Origin: Arthrobacter sp. U41
GTDB lineage: Bacteria; Actinomycetota; Actinomycetes; Actinomycetales; Micrococcaceae
Direction: 5' to 3'
Assembly: GCF_007679325.1 (NCBI RefSeq)
Contig: NZ_VEGI01000001.1
Coordinates: forward strand, 1,674,001 to 1,738,000
DNA: 64,000 nt
Below, one piece after another: positions 43,106 to 51,541 of this stretch; position 1 is the stretch's first letter, and each line of letters begins with the position of its first letter. The translations under genes were made by a program, and so were the position numbers. A model generated the notes under the pieces. The model saw nothing but the letters and a program-made list of their open reading frames with translations, ran no database searches and was not told where the DNA came from.

Positions 43106-43870
43106 ATGACCGTGGCAGTCCAGGTACATGCCCCGCGCGGCATATGCGCAATCGCACCGGCGAAGCCGATGCCCGCCAGCCGGGCGCCTGCCCTGTCCGG
43201 GCGCGCCCAGGCGGGGCCGGTTCAGGCCGGGCCGGTTCAGGCGGGGCCGGCTCTCAAGGCCCACGGCCTGGCGGTCTGGGTTGCGCCGGGCGGCGGGCAG
43301 GATATTGATGAGGCCGTGATCGTGCGTGCCGCGGAACTGTTGCTGGCACGCGCCCTGAAGATTGCCCCGGAGGCGGAAGTCCACTTCCGGCCCGCCGCCG
43401 GGGCTGCAACCTCCGCTGCCCCGCTGCTCCCGCAGGAAGGACCGGCGGGAACACCCGGCAGCGGAACCCGGGTGCCGTCGTCGTCCGCTCCGGTGGACTC
43501 CCCGGAAGACAGCGGCGCAACCCGGCTCCCGCCGTCGGCCGGTCCGGACACCCTGGTGAGCGTGGACCTTGCCGCCGGCGAGGTGCAGCTGGACGGCCGG
43601 CCGGTGGCGCTGACCGGCGTCGAATTCAGGCTGCTGCGCCATCTCGTGGAGAACTGCTCGCGCACCGTCAGCCGGGAGGAACTGCGGCTGTTCCTGGAAT
43701 CGTTCGATTCCTCCGCGGCGGCCTCGCGGTCCATTGACGTGTACGTGGGGCGGGTGCGGCGCAAACTGCGGCACGGGCGGCACGCGATCGCGACGGTCCG
43801 CGGCGGCGGCTACCAGTTTGTGCCCGGACCCCGGACCAAAGTGCGCGGCCCGGCGGAATACAGCATCTGA
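43106..43870 (+). CDS. Winged-helix (OmpR/PhoB-type) DNA-binding protein without receiver domain
   Basis: A 254-residue protein. Residues about 160-245 form an OmpR-type C-terminal effector: VDLAAGEVQLDGRPVALTGVEF in two parts, LLRHLVENCSRTVSREEL, then SRSIDVYVGRVRRKLR and TVRGGGYQFV. No phosphoreceiver domain is present. The first 150 residues are low-complexity, including a threefold QAGPV repeat, and probably disordered. It starts 5 nt after allB and could regulate or only cotranscribe with the ureide genes. The exact start is uncertain, as ribosome-site evidence is weak. Confidence 0.75.
   Translation: MTVAVQVHAPRGICAIAPAKPMPASRAPALSGRAQAGPVQAGPVQAGPALKAHGLAVWVAPGGGQDIDEAVIVRAAELLLARALKIAPEAEVHFRPAAGAATSAAPLLPQEGPAGTPGSGTRVPSSSAPVDSPEDSGATRLPPSAGPDTLVSVDLAAGEVQLDGRPVALTGVEFRLLRHLVENCSRTVSREELRLFLESFDSSAAASRSIDVYVGRVRRKLRHGRHAIATVRGGGYQFVPGPRTKVRGPAEYSI
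43208..43252. repeat. Three 15-bp tandem repeats inside the winged-helix gene
   Basis: CAGGCSGGGCCGGTT is repeated three times in frame, coding for QAGPV, QAGPV and QAGPA. The unit length is a multiple of three, so copy-number change would keep the frame. Confidence 0.85.
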
Positions 43871-43939
43871 ACCCGTGGTTGTGCATCAGCAAACCGCCTT
43901 TCCCGGTCGACAGACCACACCAGACCCAGAAGGATCCCG

Positions 43940-44419
43940 ATGAGCCCCAACCTGACCACCAAGCTCCAGCCCGGAACCCCCGCCCCGGAGTTCACGCTCC
44001 CGGACGCCGCGGGCCAGAAGGTATCCCTGGCCGATTACCGCGGCAAGAACGTCATCGTGTATTTCTACCCGCAGGCCGCCACCCCGGGCTGCACCACCGA
44101 GGCCTGCGATTTCCGCGACAGCCTGTCCTCCCTGCAGGGCTCCGGCTATGAGGTGCTGGGCGTCTCCCCCGACGGCCCGGAGGCCCTGGCCGAGTTCACC
44201 GGCGACTTCGCGCTGACGTTCCCGCTGCTCGCCGACGAGGACCACGCCGTGGCGCTGGCCTACGGCGCCTGGGGCGAAAAGCTGGTCAACGGCGAAGTCA
44301 CCGAAGGCATCGTCCGCTCCACAGTGGTCCTGGATCCTGAGGGCAACGTCAAGCTGGCGCAGTACCAGGTCAAGGCGCAGGGCCATGTCGCCGCGCTGAA
44401 GGACGCCCTCGGCATCTGA
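43940..44419 (+). CDS. bcp: Peroxiredoxin, thioredoxin-dependent thiol peroxidase (Bcp/PrxQ)
   Basis: A 159-residue AhpC/TSA-fold peroxidase. YFYPQAATPGCTTEACDFRD carries the peroxidatic Cys51 and resolving Cys56, five residues apart as in atypical two-Cys Bcp enzymes. GVSPDGPEALAEF and FPLLADEDHAVALAYGAWGEK in two parts complete the fold. It reduces peroxides with thioredoxin in the cytosol. AGAAGGA precedes the ATG. Uricase makes H2O2, so proximity to purine genes is suggestive but may be accidental. Confidence 0.93.
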   Translation: MSPNLTTKLQPGTPAPEFTLPDAAGQKVSLADYRGKNVIVYFYPQAATPGCTTEACDFRDSLSSLQGSGYEVLGVSPDGPEALAEFTGDFALTFPLLADEDHAVALAYGAWGEKLVNGEVTEGIVRSTVVLDPEGNVKLAQYQVKAQGHVAALKDALGI

Positions 44420-44443
44420 CGCCACGGTTTCCGCTGCCCGGTC

Positions 44444-44530
44444 CACGCTTTCCGCCCCGTTTTCGGACAGACGCACCGTTTTCGGACAGACGCACCGGGG
44501 ATCCAGGGCGCGGCGGTCCGATTCCGCCGC
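44444..44530. repeat. Repeat flanking the AbiEi/nuclease-like gene, left copy
   Basis: From CACGCTT to the CCGCCGC end, this segment resembles 45594-45670 on the other side of the gene (shared CACGCTT, CAGAC, GGATCC, GTCCGA and CCG/CGG blocks in order). It includes an internal perfect duplication of the 19-mer CCGTTTTCGGACAGACGCA (44457-44494). Confidence 0.55.
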
Positions 44531-44636
44531 ACTTTTCCGATACCGCCGCGCCGGGCCGAAGTCGCCGCGGGAAAGTTCTCCACATCCGCTGGGCCGGCCG
44601 TTGCCCGGCCCGTCTTCACGGATCAGCATCTGTGGC

Positions 44637-45587
44637 ATGGACGGACCAGAACTGATTCTCAGCAGTGACCTCGCACGGCTTGGCCAGGATGCTCGGGGGC
44701 TGGCCCGGAAGGCGAAGTCCGGGCAGCTCCGCCGCATCCGACAGGGCGTCTACGTCCGGGCGCAGGACTGGGAGGCGCTGACCCCGTGGGACCGGTATCC
44801 GCTCCTCATCAGGGCGACGGCCGCCACTTTGAAGAGCCGCACGGTCTTCTGCCGCCAGTCCTCCGGCGTGCTCTGGGACATGCCGGTGCTGGGCCTTCAA
44901 CATTCTGTGCACGCATGCACCTCCGACGCCGGGGGCGGACGCTCGCGGGCCGGGGTGCGCCGGCATTTCGTCGACTTGGACTCGGCCCGGATCGAAGAGC
45001 GCCACGGGCTGCTGGTCACCGGCCGCGCGCGTACAGCCTTGGACTTGGCAGCCTTCGAATCATTTGAGCAGGGCGTCGCGGTATTCGACCACGTCCTCCG
45101 GCCGCAGCCCGGCACCCTTGCACCGCTCAGCAAAGCGGAACTCGACGCCGGCGTCGACGGCAATTACACGGCGGCCGCCGCCCGGCGAATCCGGACCGCC
45201 CTAAGGTTTGCCGATCCCGCGTCCGGTTCCCCGGGCGAATCCGTCAGCCGCGCCATGATGCACCGGCTTGGCTTCCGGGTTCCTCTCCTTCAGGTCGAAA
45301 TCCGGGACGGGCGCGGGCTGGTGGCCATCACAGACTTTGACTGGCCCGAGGAGCAGCTGTGCGGAGAATTCGACGGCCTGGTGAAATACCGGAATCCGGA
45401 GTACCTTCGGGGCCGGACGCCGGCGCAGGCCCTCACCGACGAGAAGCGCCGGGAGGACCGGATCCGCGCCACGGGCCGGCGCGTGGTCCGCTGGACGTGG
45501 TCTGAGCTGTCCAGTCCCGCACGATTTGCCGCATTCCTGGCGGAGGCGGGCGTTCCGCGGGCCACACTCCCGTCCTGCCTTCCCTGA
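44637..45587 (+). CDS. AbiEi-like N-terminal domain fused to a DUF559/PD-(D/E)XK nuclease-like domain
   Basis: A 316-residue protein. The N-terminal part (LARLGQDARGLARKAKSGQL, then RRIRQGVYV) is the winged-helix seen in AbiEi antitoxins. The C-terminal 100 residues carry ITDFDWPEEQLCGEFDGLVKY, with D, E and K spaced like a PD-(D/E)XK or Vsr-type nuclease, and EKRREDRIRATGRRVVRWTW. No toxin gene is adjacent. ATG 44637 gives the usual start. The gene is bracketed by related repeats and may be a selfish or defence cassette. The function of these solitary proteins is not established. Confidence 0.75.
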   Translation: MDGPELILSSDLARLGQDARGLARKAKSGQLRRIRQGVYVRAQDWEALTPWDRYPLLIRATAATLKSRTVFCRQSSGVLWDMPVLGLQHSVHACTSDAGGGRSRAGVRRHFVDLDSARIEERHGLLVTGRARTALDLAAFESFEQGVAVFDHVLRPQPGTLAPLSKAELDAGVDGNYTAAAARRIRTALRFADPASGSPGESVSRAMMHRLGFRVPLLQVEIRDGRGLVAITDFDWPEEQLCGEFDGLVKYRNPEYLRGRTPAQALTDEKRREDRIRATGRRVVRWTWSELSSPARFAAFLAEAGVPRATLPSCLP

Positions 45588-45593
45588 TCCGGA

Positions 45594-45670
45594 CACGCTT
45601 CCGGAAAACGGCTGCGGATTCAGACACAGGCACCCCGGATCCGCGCCGCGCCCGTCCGAAATCGCGGCGT
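45594..45670. repeat. Repeat flanking the AbiEi/nuclease-like gene, right copy
   Basis: Direct-orientation relative of 44444-44530, beginning 6 nt after the gene's stop codon. Confidence 0.5.
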
Positions 45671-45705
45671 AAGACGGAAACAGGCGCAAAAACGGCGGGA
45701 CAGGC

Positions 45706-46554
45706 CTACGGCCGGGTCCCCGCCACAATGGTGGCCGTGGAACGGAGCCGGAGGGCGCCGTCGTGCTCATAGCGGCCCAGCAGCCGGAAGACGTCGGCGC
45801 GGATCATTTCCCGGGCTTCCCTGTCCGCCCGGGCCAGGCCCGTGGCCACGGTGGTTGCGATGTCGGTCATGAACTCCCAGTAGAGCTCCGGTGATTCCTG
45901 GACCAGGTCCGTGCTGATTTTTCGCTCGCTGACGTCGACCAGCCCGGCCTCCGTGAACATCCGGGTCATGAACCCCTGCGCCGCGCAACGGAACAGCCCG
46001 GGCGTGCCCGCCGGGGGCACTGGCAGTTCGGTATGGCGGGCGATGGTGCCGAGGACCAGGCTGGCCCACGGGTTCTCGGCGGCGCGGCTCCAGACGGCGG
46101 CGCTGATCCGGGCGCCCGGTTTGGCCACGCGTACCATTTCGCCCACGGCGGTGGACATCCTGGGGAAGAACATAATGCCGAAGCGGCAGAGGACCGCGTC
46201 GAAGGAGCCGTCGTCGAACGGCAGGGAGGCGGCGTCGCCGACGGCGGTCTCCACGTTGGCCAGACCGCGGGTCGCGGCCTTCTCGGAGGCCACCCGCAGC
46301 ATCCCCTCGGAGATGTCCAGGAGGGCGACGCTTCCGCGGGGAACGAAGGCGGCGGCGGTCAGGCCCGGCTCTCCGGTTCCGGCCGCAACGTCGAGCACCG
46401 CCGAGTCCGGGCGGAGCCACGCCTCCTCGATGACGGCGTCCCCAAAGGGTGCGTGCCAGCCCATCACTTCGGCGTCCCATTTCCGCCAGCCTGCGGAGAA
46501 CTCGTCCCAGGTGCTGCGCTGCTGGTCCCTGATCTGCTCCGCTGAGGCTGACAT
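45706..46554 (-). CDS. Class I SAM-dependent methyltransferase
   Basis: A 282-residue protein with a Rossmann methyltransferase core: VLDVAAGTGEPGLTAAA (motif I), VALLDISEGML (motif post-I), AVGDAASLPFDDGSFDAVLC (motifs II and III in two parts) and KPGARISAAVW. This resembles UbiE-type methyltransferases; the acceptor is unknown. ATG 46554 follows AAGGAG 6 nt away, and an upstream in-frame ATG lacks a site. It is divergent from the small membrane-protein gene. Confidence 0.88.
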   Translation of the reverse strand: MSASAEQIRDQQRSTWDEFSAGWRKWDAEVMGWHAPFGDAVIEEAWLRPDSAVLDVAAGTGEPGLTAAAFVPRGSVALLDISEGMLRVASEKAATRGLANVETAVGDAASLPFDDGSFDAVLCRFGIMFFPRMSTAVGEMVRVAKPGARISAAVWSRAAENPWASLVLGTIARHTELPVPPAGTPGLFRCAAQGFMTRMFTEAGLVDVSERKISTDLVQESPELYWEFMTDIATTVATGLARADREAREMIRADVFRLLGRYEHDGALRLRSTATIVAGTRP

Positions 46555-46650
46555 GGCGCTCCTTGGCTGTTCCTTGCCCTCCCCCATCCCTTAGTGTGCT
46601 CCCCCGTCCGGGGCGGAGGCAATGGTTCCTGTGGCAGTAGGCTTAACGGC

Positions 46651-46995
46651 ATGTCTACCCCCGAAAACCCCGGCACCCCAAGCGAGCAGCACGTCCCCGA
46701 ACGGCGCGAGATCACCGTGCGCCGGGCGCCGAAGTACGTGCCGTTCCTGGTCCTGGGCGGGCTGGTGGGCTTCGGCGTCGCCGCCTTCCTCGCTTACGGC
46801 CTCCCGGGCGACGAAAGCTACGACGCCAGCGCCGTCTTCGGCTTCTTTATGATCATGTGCGGCGCGGGAGGCGTCATTTTGGGTGGCACCGTTGCGCTCA
46901 TCCTGGACCGGCTGAGCGTCCGCCGGGCCAAGCGCGCCGTCGTCGAATCCGTCCCGGATTCCGTTCCCGACACCGGGGACCAGCCGGGAGCTTGA
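46651..46995 (+). CDS. Two-helix membrane protein of unknown function
   Basis: A 114-residue protein. A polar N-terminal 30 residues precede two hydrophobic helices (YVPFLVLGGLVGFGVAAFLA and FGFFMIMCGAGGVILGGTVA), then a basic stretch RLSVRRAKRAV and an acidic tail. It is of a type often found directly upstream of purF in Arthrobacter relatives (my recollection, not checked). TAGGCT lies 7 nt before the ATG, so it is probably leaderless; the frame opens 19 codons earlier. Confidence 0.75.
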   Translation: MSTPENPGTPSEQHVPERREITVRRAPKYVPFLVLGGLVGFGVAAFLAYGLPGDESYDASAVFGFFMIMCGAGGVILGGTVALILDRLSVRRAKRAVVESVPDSVPDTGDQPGA

Positions 46996-47072
46996 GGGCT
47001 GCCGGTCAAACGCTGCAGGTCATAAACCGGCCGCCGGGAAAGTCCTAGCGCACAACGTGAGATAATCGACCA

Positions 47073-48761
47073 GTGGCACGCGGCGATGGAAAACTTTCTC
47101 ATGACCTTCTCTCTGGCGAAAAAGGCCCTCAGGACGCATGTGGCGTCTTTGGGGTCTGGGCTCCCGGCGAAGAGGTTGCAAAACTCACCTATTACGGGCT
47201 GTACGCACTGCAGCACCGCGGTCAGGAGTCCGCTGGTATAGCCACCAGCGACGGCAACCGGATCAACGTCTACAAAGACATGGGACTCGTATCCCAGGTC
47301 TTCGACGAGACCACGCTCAACACCCTGACCGGGCACCTGGCGGTCGGCCACTGCCGGTACTCCACCACAGGCGCCAGCCACTGGGCCAACGCGCAGCCCA
47401 CCCTGGGCGCGACCGCCACCGGCACCGTGGCCCTGGCGCACAACGGCAACCTGACCAACACCGCCGAGCTCAAGGCCATGATCGTGGACCGCAACGGCGG
47501 CCAGCTCACCGGCGAAATGAAACAGGGCAACACCTCCGACACCGCCCTCGTCACCGCCCTGCTGGAGGGCGAAGAGGGCAAGTCCCTCGAAGAGACCGCC
47601 ATGGAACTGCTGCCCAAAATCAAGGGCGGCTTCTGCTTCGTCTTTATGGATGAGGGCACCCTCTACGCGGCCCGGGACACCTACGGCATCCGCCCGCTCT
47701 GCCTCGGCCGGCTGGAACGCGGCTGGGTGGTGGCCTCCGAGCAGTCCGCCCTCGCCACCGTCGGCGCCAGCTTCATCCGCGAAATCGAGCCCGGCGAGTT
47801 CATCGCGATCGACGAGGACGGCGTCCGCTCGCAGCGCTTCGCCGAGGCGACACCGGCCGGCTGCGTTTTCGAATACGTCTACCTCGCCCGCCCGGACGCC
47901 TCTATCGCGGGCCGCTCCGTGTACGAATCCCGCGTGGAAATGGGCCGCCAGCTGGCCCGGGAAAACACCCAGGAAGCGGACATCGTCATCCCGGTGCCGG
48001 AATCAGGCACCCCCGCCGCCGTGGGCTACGCCGAAGAATCCGGCATTCCCTTCGCGCACGGCTTCGTCAAGAACTCCTACGTGGGCCGCACGTTCATCCA
48101 GCCCTCGCAGACCCTGCGCCAGCTCGGCATCCGGCTCAAGCTCAACGCCCTGGAATCGGTGATCCGCGGCAAGCGGGTGGTGGTGGTGGACGACTCGATC
48201 GTCCGCGGCAACACCCAGCGCGCCATCGTGCGGATGCTCCGGGAGGCAGGCGCGGCAAGCGTCCACATCAAGATCTCCTCCCCGCCGGTCAAGTGGCCCT
48301 GCTTCTACGGCATCGACTTCGCCTCCCGCGCGGAGCTGATCGCCAACGGCGCCACCATCGACGAGATCACCCAGGCCATCGGCGCCGACTCGCTCGCCTA
48401 CATCTCCGAAGACGGCATGATCGAAGCCACCCGCCAGCCGCGCGAACGCCTGTGCACCGCCTGCTTCACGGGCAAATACCCCATTGAACTCCCGGCCGCC
48501 GACAGGCTGGGCAAGAACCTGCTCGAACGCACCGATCTGGGCGGGCTCCCTGCCGCCGGAACCGCTGCGCCCGCGGGCGCCCCTGCCCCGACCGTCTCTG
48601 CTGCGGGGGCCGCCGACGTCGATCCCGGCACCGCCGAGGATGAGGACCCGGCAGAGAAGCCCGGCGCCACCGGCTGCGATCCGGGACCGGACGCCGAATT
48701 CGAAGACCTGCTCACCGATGCCGACCGCGTCACCACAGCCGACAAGAAAGAGCCCGTATGA
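47073..48761 (+). CDS. purF: Amidophosphoribosyltransferase
   Basis: First committed step of purine synthesis: PRPP plus glutamine to phosphoribosylamine. The 562-residue protein has an N-terminal propeptide and Cys23 in DACGVFGVW as the Ntn glutaminase nucleophile. The phosphoribosyltransferase site is VVVDDSIVRGNTQ. The C-terminal 75 residues are a low-complexity acidic tail beyond the usual length. GTG start at 47073; GATAAT lies 6 nt upstream, so the message may be leaderless. The ATGA overlap with purM couples the two. Confidence 0.97.
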   Translation: MARGDGKLSHDLLSGEKGPQDACGVFGVWAPGEEVAKLTYYGLYALQHRGQESAGIATSDGNRINVYKDMGLVSQVFDETTLNTLTGHLAVGHCRYSTTGASHWANAQPTLGATATGTVALAHNGNLTNTAELKAMIVDRNGGQLTGEMKQGNTSDTALVTALLEGEEGKSLEETAMELLPKIKGGFCFVFMDEGTLYAARDTYGIRPLCLGRLERGWVVASEQSALATVGASFIREIEPGEFIAIDEDGVRSQRFAEATPAGCVFEYVYLARPDASIAGRSVYESRVEMGRQLARENTQEADIVIPVPESGTPAAVGYAEESGIPFAHGFVKNSYVGRTFIQPSQTLRQLGIRLKLNALESVIRGKRVVVVDDSIVRGNTQRAIVRMLREAGAASVHIKISSPPVKWPCFYGIDFASRAELIANGATIDEITQAIGADSLAYISEDGMIEATRQPRERLCTACFTGKYPIELPAADRLGKNLLERTDLGGLPAAGTAAPAGAPAPTVSAAGAADVDPGTAEDEDPAEKPGATGCDPGPDAEFEDLLTDADRVTTADKKEPV

Positions 48762-49930
48762 CTTCCGCCTCCCCGGCCGCTGACATGAACGCCGCCCAGA
48801 ACGCCGTTGGCATCACCTACGCCTCCGCCGGCGTCGACGTCGAAGCGGGCGACCGCGCCGTCGAACTTATGAAGGACGCCATCAAGGCGACCCACAACTC
48901 CTCGGTGATCGGCGGCGTCGGCGGCTTCGCCGGCCTGTACGACGTCTCGAAGCTGCTCACGTACAAGCGCCCCCTGCTGGCCACCTCCACCGACGGCGTC
49001 GGCACCAAGGTCGCCATCGCGCAGGCCATGGACATCCACGACACCATCGGCTTCGACCTCGTAGGCATGGTGGTCGATGACATCGTGGTGGTGGGCGCCG
49101 AGCCGCTGTACATGACCGACTACATCGCTTGCGGCAAGGTTGTCCCGGAGCGCATCGCGGACATCGTCCGCGGCATCGCGGCCGCCTGCTCCGTTGCCGG
49201 CACCGCCCTGGTGGGCGGCGAAACCGCCGAGCACCCGGGCCTGCTGGGCGAACACGAGTACGATGTGGCCGGTGCCGCCACCGGTGTTGTCGAAGCCGCC
49301 GACCTTTTGGGCCCGGACCGCGTCCGCGCCGGCGACGTGGTGATCGGCATGGCCTCCTCCGGGCTGCACTCCAACGGCTACTCCCTGGTCCGCCGCGTCA
49401 TCAACCACGCCGGCTGGGCCCTGGACCGCCACGTCTCCGAGTTCAGCCGCACCCTCGGCGAGGAACTCCTGGAACCGACCCGCGTCTACGCCGCCGACTG
49501 CCTGGACCTGGCCCGCACCTTCCCGGTGAACGGCTCCGCTGGCGGCCAGGCCGTGCACGGCTTCAGCCACGTGACCGGCGGCGGGCTCGCCGCCAACCTG
49601 GCCCGTGTCCTGCCGCAGGGCCTGCTGGCCACCGTGGACCGCGCCACCTGGCAGCTCCCGGCCATCTTCCGGCTCGTCGCCGAACTGGGCAACGTCCCGC
49701 TGGCCGACCTGGAGCGCACGCTGAACCTTGGGGTGGGCATGGTGGCGATCGTTTCCCCCGAAGCCGCCGACGCCGCGGTGAACCGGCTCAACGAACGCGG
49801 ACTGCCGGCATGGGTCATGGGCACCGTCGAGGAAAACTCGGACTCCGTGGTCAAGACGGGTCCGGACTACGTGCAGGGCGCGAAGGGCGTCGACGGCGGC
49901 GCCGTCCGGTTGGTCAACGCCTACGCCTAA
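48758..49930 (+). CDS. purM: Phosphoribosylformylglycinamidine cyclo-ligase (AIR synthetase)
   Basis: Fifth step of purine synthesis, closing the imidazole ring with ATP. A 390-residue PurM/ThiL-fold protein: ATSTDGVGTKVAIAQAM, FDLVGMVVDDIVVVGAEPLYMTDY in two parts, GGETAEHPGLL and GMASSGLHSNGYSLVRRV. The N-terminal 25 residues are an extension. It overlaps purF by 4 nt and ends before a 57-bp inverted repeat. Confidence 0.97.
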   Translation: MTSASPAADMNAAQNAVGITYASAGVDVEAGDRAVELMKDAIKATHNSSVIGGVGGFAGLYDVSKLLTYKRPLLATSTDGVGTKVAIAQAMDIHDTIGFDLVGMVVDDIVVVGAEPLYMTDYIACGKVVPERIADIVRGIAAACSVAGTALVGGETAEHPGLLGEHEYDVAGAATGVVEAADLLGPDRVRAGDVVIGMASSGLHSNGYSLVRRVINHAGWALDRHVSEFSRTLGEELLEPTRVYAADCLDLARTFPVNGSAGGQAVHGFSHVTGGGLAANLARVLPQGLLATVDRATWQLPAIFRLVAELGNVPLADLERTLNLGVGMVAIVSPEAADAAVNRLNERGLPAWVMGTVEENSDSVVKTGPDYVQGAKGVDGGAVRLVNAYA

Positions 49931-49937
49931 CCACTCA

Positions 49938-49994
49938 TCGAGTGCTCCGTAACTGCCGTTTAGAGCCTCCAAAACGGCAGTTTGGGAGCACTCG
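49938..49994. terminator. 57-bp inverted repeat between purM and the VOC gene
   Basis: TCGAGTGCTCC and GGAGCACTCGA form the outer 11-bp arms, and AACTGCCGTTT with AAAACGGCAGTT the inner arms, separated by a 2-base mismatch and a short loop. It sits 7 nt after purM and ends 19 nt before the converging gene's stop, so it probably terminates in both directions. Its size also suggests a repeated palindromic element. Confidence 0.75.
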
Positions 49995-50013
49995 ACGTGC
50001 TTAAGCCGCGGCC

Positions 50014-50796
50014 CTAAACCTCCAGCACGCTGAACACGCCGCCCTGCGGATCCTCGAGGGTGGCGATCGTGCCGGCTTCGTCGGCCTCGTCCGGTGCGAT
50101 CAGGACCGTCCCCCCGGCCGCTTCCGCCGCCGCGACGGCCTCCGCGACGCTGGACACTCCGAAATACACCTGCCACCCCGGCCTGAGCGTGCCCTCGGCG
50201 TCCGCCGGGACCGCGGCAATCCCGGCCACTTCGGTGCCGTTCACCATCAGCGTGGAGTACTTGCCGCCGTCGTCCTGCGGGTATTCGGTGACGTCGTGCC
50301 CGAACAGCTGCTGGAAGAATCCGACAGCGGACTGCGGCTCGGGCGTCAGCAATTCGGCCCAGGTCAGGGCGCCGGGCTCCCCGCCACGCGCGGTACCAAG
50401 ATGGGTTCCGGCCTGCCAGGCGCCGGTGGTGCCACCTCCGGGCGGGGAGAAGAAGACCATCACGCCCGTGCCACCCACCGCCTCGGGCCCAAATTCAAGG
50501 GTTCCGCCGGCGTGGACCAGGCCGGCGGCGAGCTCTCCAGCATCGGGGGATGCGAAGTACACGTTCCATTGCGGAGTGGCTCCGGCGGCCAACTGGTGCG
50601 GGTTCTGCGGCGCGATCACACTGACCAGGTCCTCGCCCAGGAATGCCCGCGCGTAGCTGCGCCCGTCCGGGGTGGGCAGGTCTTCGAAGCGCCAGCCGAA
50701 CACCGCGGCATAAAATTCCTTGGCCGCCGGGACGTCACTGGTCTGGAGGTCCGTCCAGCAGATCTCGCCTTCGGTGAACCCCGTGCGCATGTTCAT
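50014..50796 (-). CDS. VOC family (glyoxalase/bleomycin-resistance fold) protein, two domains
   Basis: A 260-residue protein made of two tandem VOC modules. The first begins GEICWTDLQTSDVPAAKEFY, and the second GALTWAELLTPEPQSAVGFF; each has the FYAAVFGW or FQQLFGHDV pattern and ends with ATLEDPQGGVFSVLE-type residues. Function varies in this fold (metal enzymes, antibiotic binding), and nothing narrows it here. ATG 50796 follows GGAAGGATT; the longer frame upstream is non-coding in character. Confidence 0.85.
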   Translation of the reverse strand: MNMRTGFTEGEICWTDLQTSDVPAAKEFYAAVFGWRFEDLPTPDGRSYARAFLGEDLVSVIAPQNPHQLAAGATPQWNVYFASPDAGELAAGLVHAGGTLEFGPEAVGGTGVMVFFSPPGGGTTGAWQAGTHLGTARGGEPGALTWAELLTPEPQSAVGFFQQLFGHDVTEYPQDDGGKYSTLMVNGTEVAGIAAVPADAEGTLRPGWQVYFGVSSVAEAVAAAEAAGGTVLIAPDEADEAGTIATLEDPQGGVFSVLEV

Positions 50797-50918
50797 GGCA
50801 ATCCTTCCGGAACGGTTGGTGCGGGCCGGGCGGAGCCGCAGCTTCAACCTAGCCTGAGGGTGCGGCCCGGACAACCGCGCCCGCCCCCGGGAGCGACTCC
50901 GGCATAAACGGGCAGCAG

Positions 50919-50958
50919 AAAACCCGCCGTCCACCCCCTTGCGGGAGTGGCCGGCGGG
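50919..50958 (-). terminator. Intrinsic terminator for the DUF3073 gene
   Basis: Read on the minus strand, CCCGCCG and CCAC pair with GTGG and CGGCGGG (50923-50958) and are followed by TTTT. It is placed 59 nt after the DUF3073 stop. Confidence 0.7.
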
Positions 50959-51016
50959 CCTGAAATCATGTGGTCGGCAATCCGCTAAAAAAGCTGATGC
51001 CGGGAAGAAGTGTCGA

Positions 51017-51250
51017 CTAACCTATCCGACGCGAATCTACCTCGTCGTCGTCCTCTTCCACATCGTCCGCGTACTTATCCACATAAGCCGAATAATCCGG
51101 CTCAACCGGCTCACTCGAGAAACGACTCGGTGCACGACCCTCTGAGCTCTTGAGCTCACGCTGAAGCGCAGAGTAGTCAGTGTTCGGGGAATAGTACTTA
51201 ATATCCCGAGCCTGCTTGGTAGCTTTTGCCTTTTGACGGCCGCGCCCCAT
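51017..51250 (-). CDS. DUF3073 family protein
   Basis: A 77-residue actinobacterial protein starting MGRGRQKAKATKQARDIKYY, which defines DUF3073, followed by an acidic C-terminal half (EDDDEVDSRR). Basic head and acidic tail suggest nucleic-acid association, but the function is unknown. GGGGG precedes the ATG at 51250; a longer frame has 14 extra codons. It is monocistronic with its own terminator. Confidence 0.92.
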   Translation of the reverse strand: MGRGRQKAKATKQARDIKYYSPNTDYSALQRELKSSEGRAPSRFSSEPVEPDYSAYVDKYADDVEEDDDEVDSRRIG

Positions 51251-51541
51251 GGCGTGACCCCCTTTTGTACTCGGACCGGAGGTGGTCACCATTGGCGTTC
51301 GGTGAGGCCCCGGAATGTTTGGTCAATTTGTCGTACACCTAGATTACATGCTTTCTGCTGCAACTGCTCCCCGGGACGGCCGCCGGGGGCAGTCTTGCGC
51401 GCGCCGGAACCCCGGGCAGCGCCGCGGCAGCATGCAGCCCGCCCGGCAACTTAGATAGAGTTCCGTAGTGGACTCGCGGAAACGGGTCCGTCCGCCGCGC
51501 ATCCAGCCGCGGCAAAGACGCTCGAAAGTGGTGAATTCTCA
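51251..51541. other. Divergent intergenic region
   Basis: About 290 bp between the DUF3073 gene and the membrane protein gene. TAGATTAC-like and TTAGATAG stretches near 51340 and 51451 may be -10 elements. I see no gene or strong repeat here. Confidence 0.4.
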
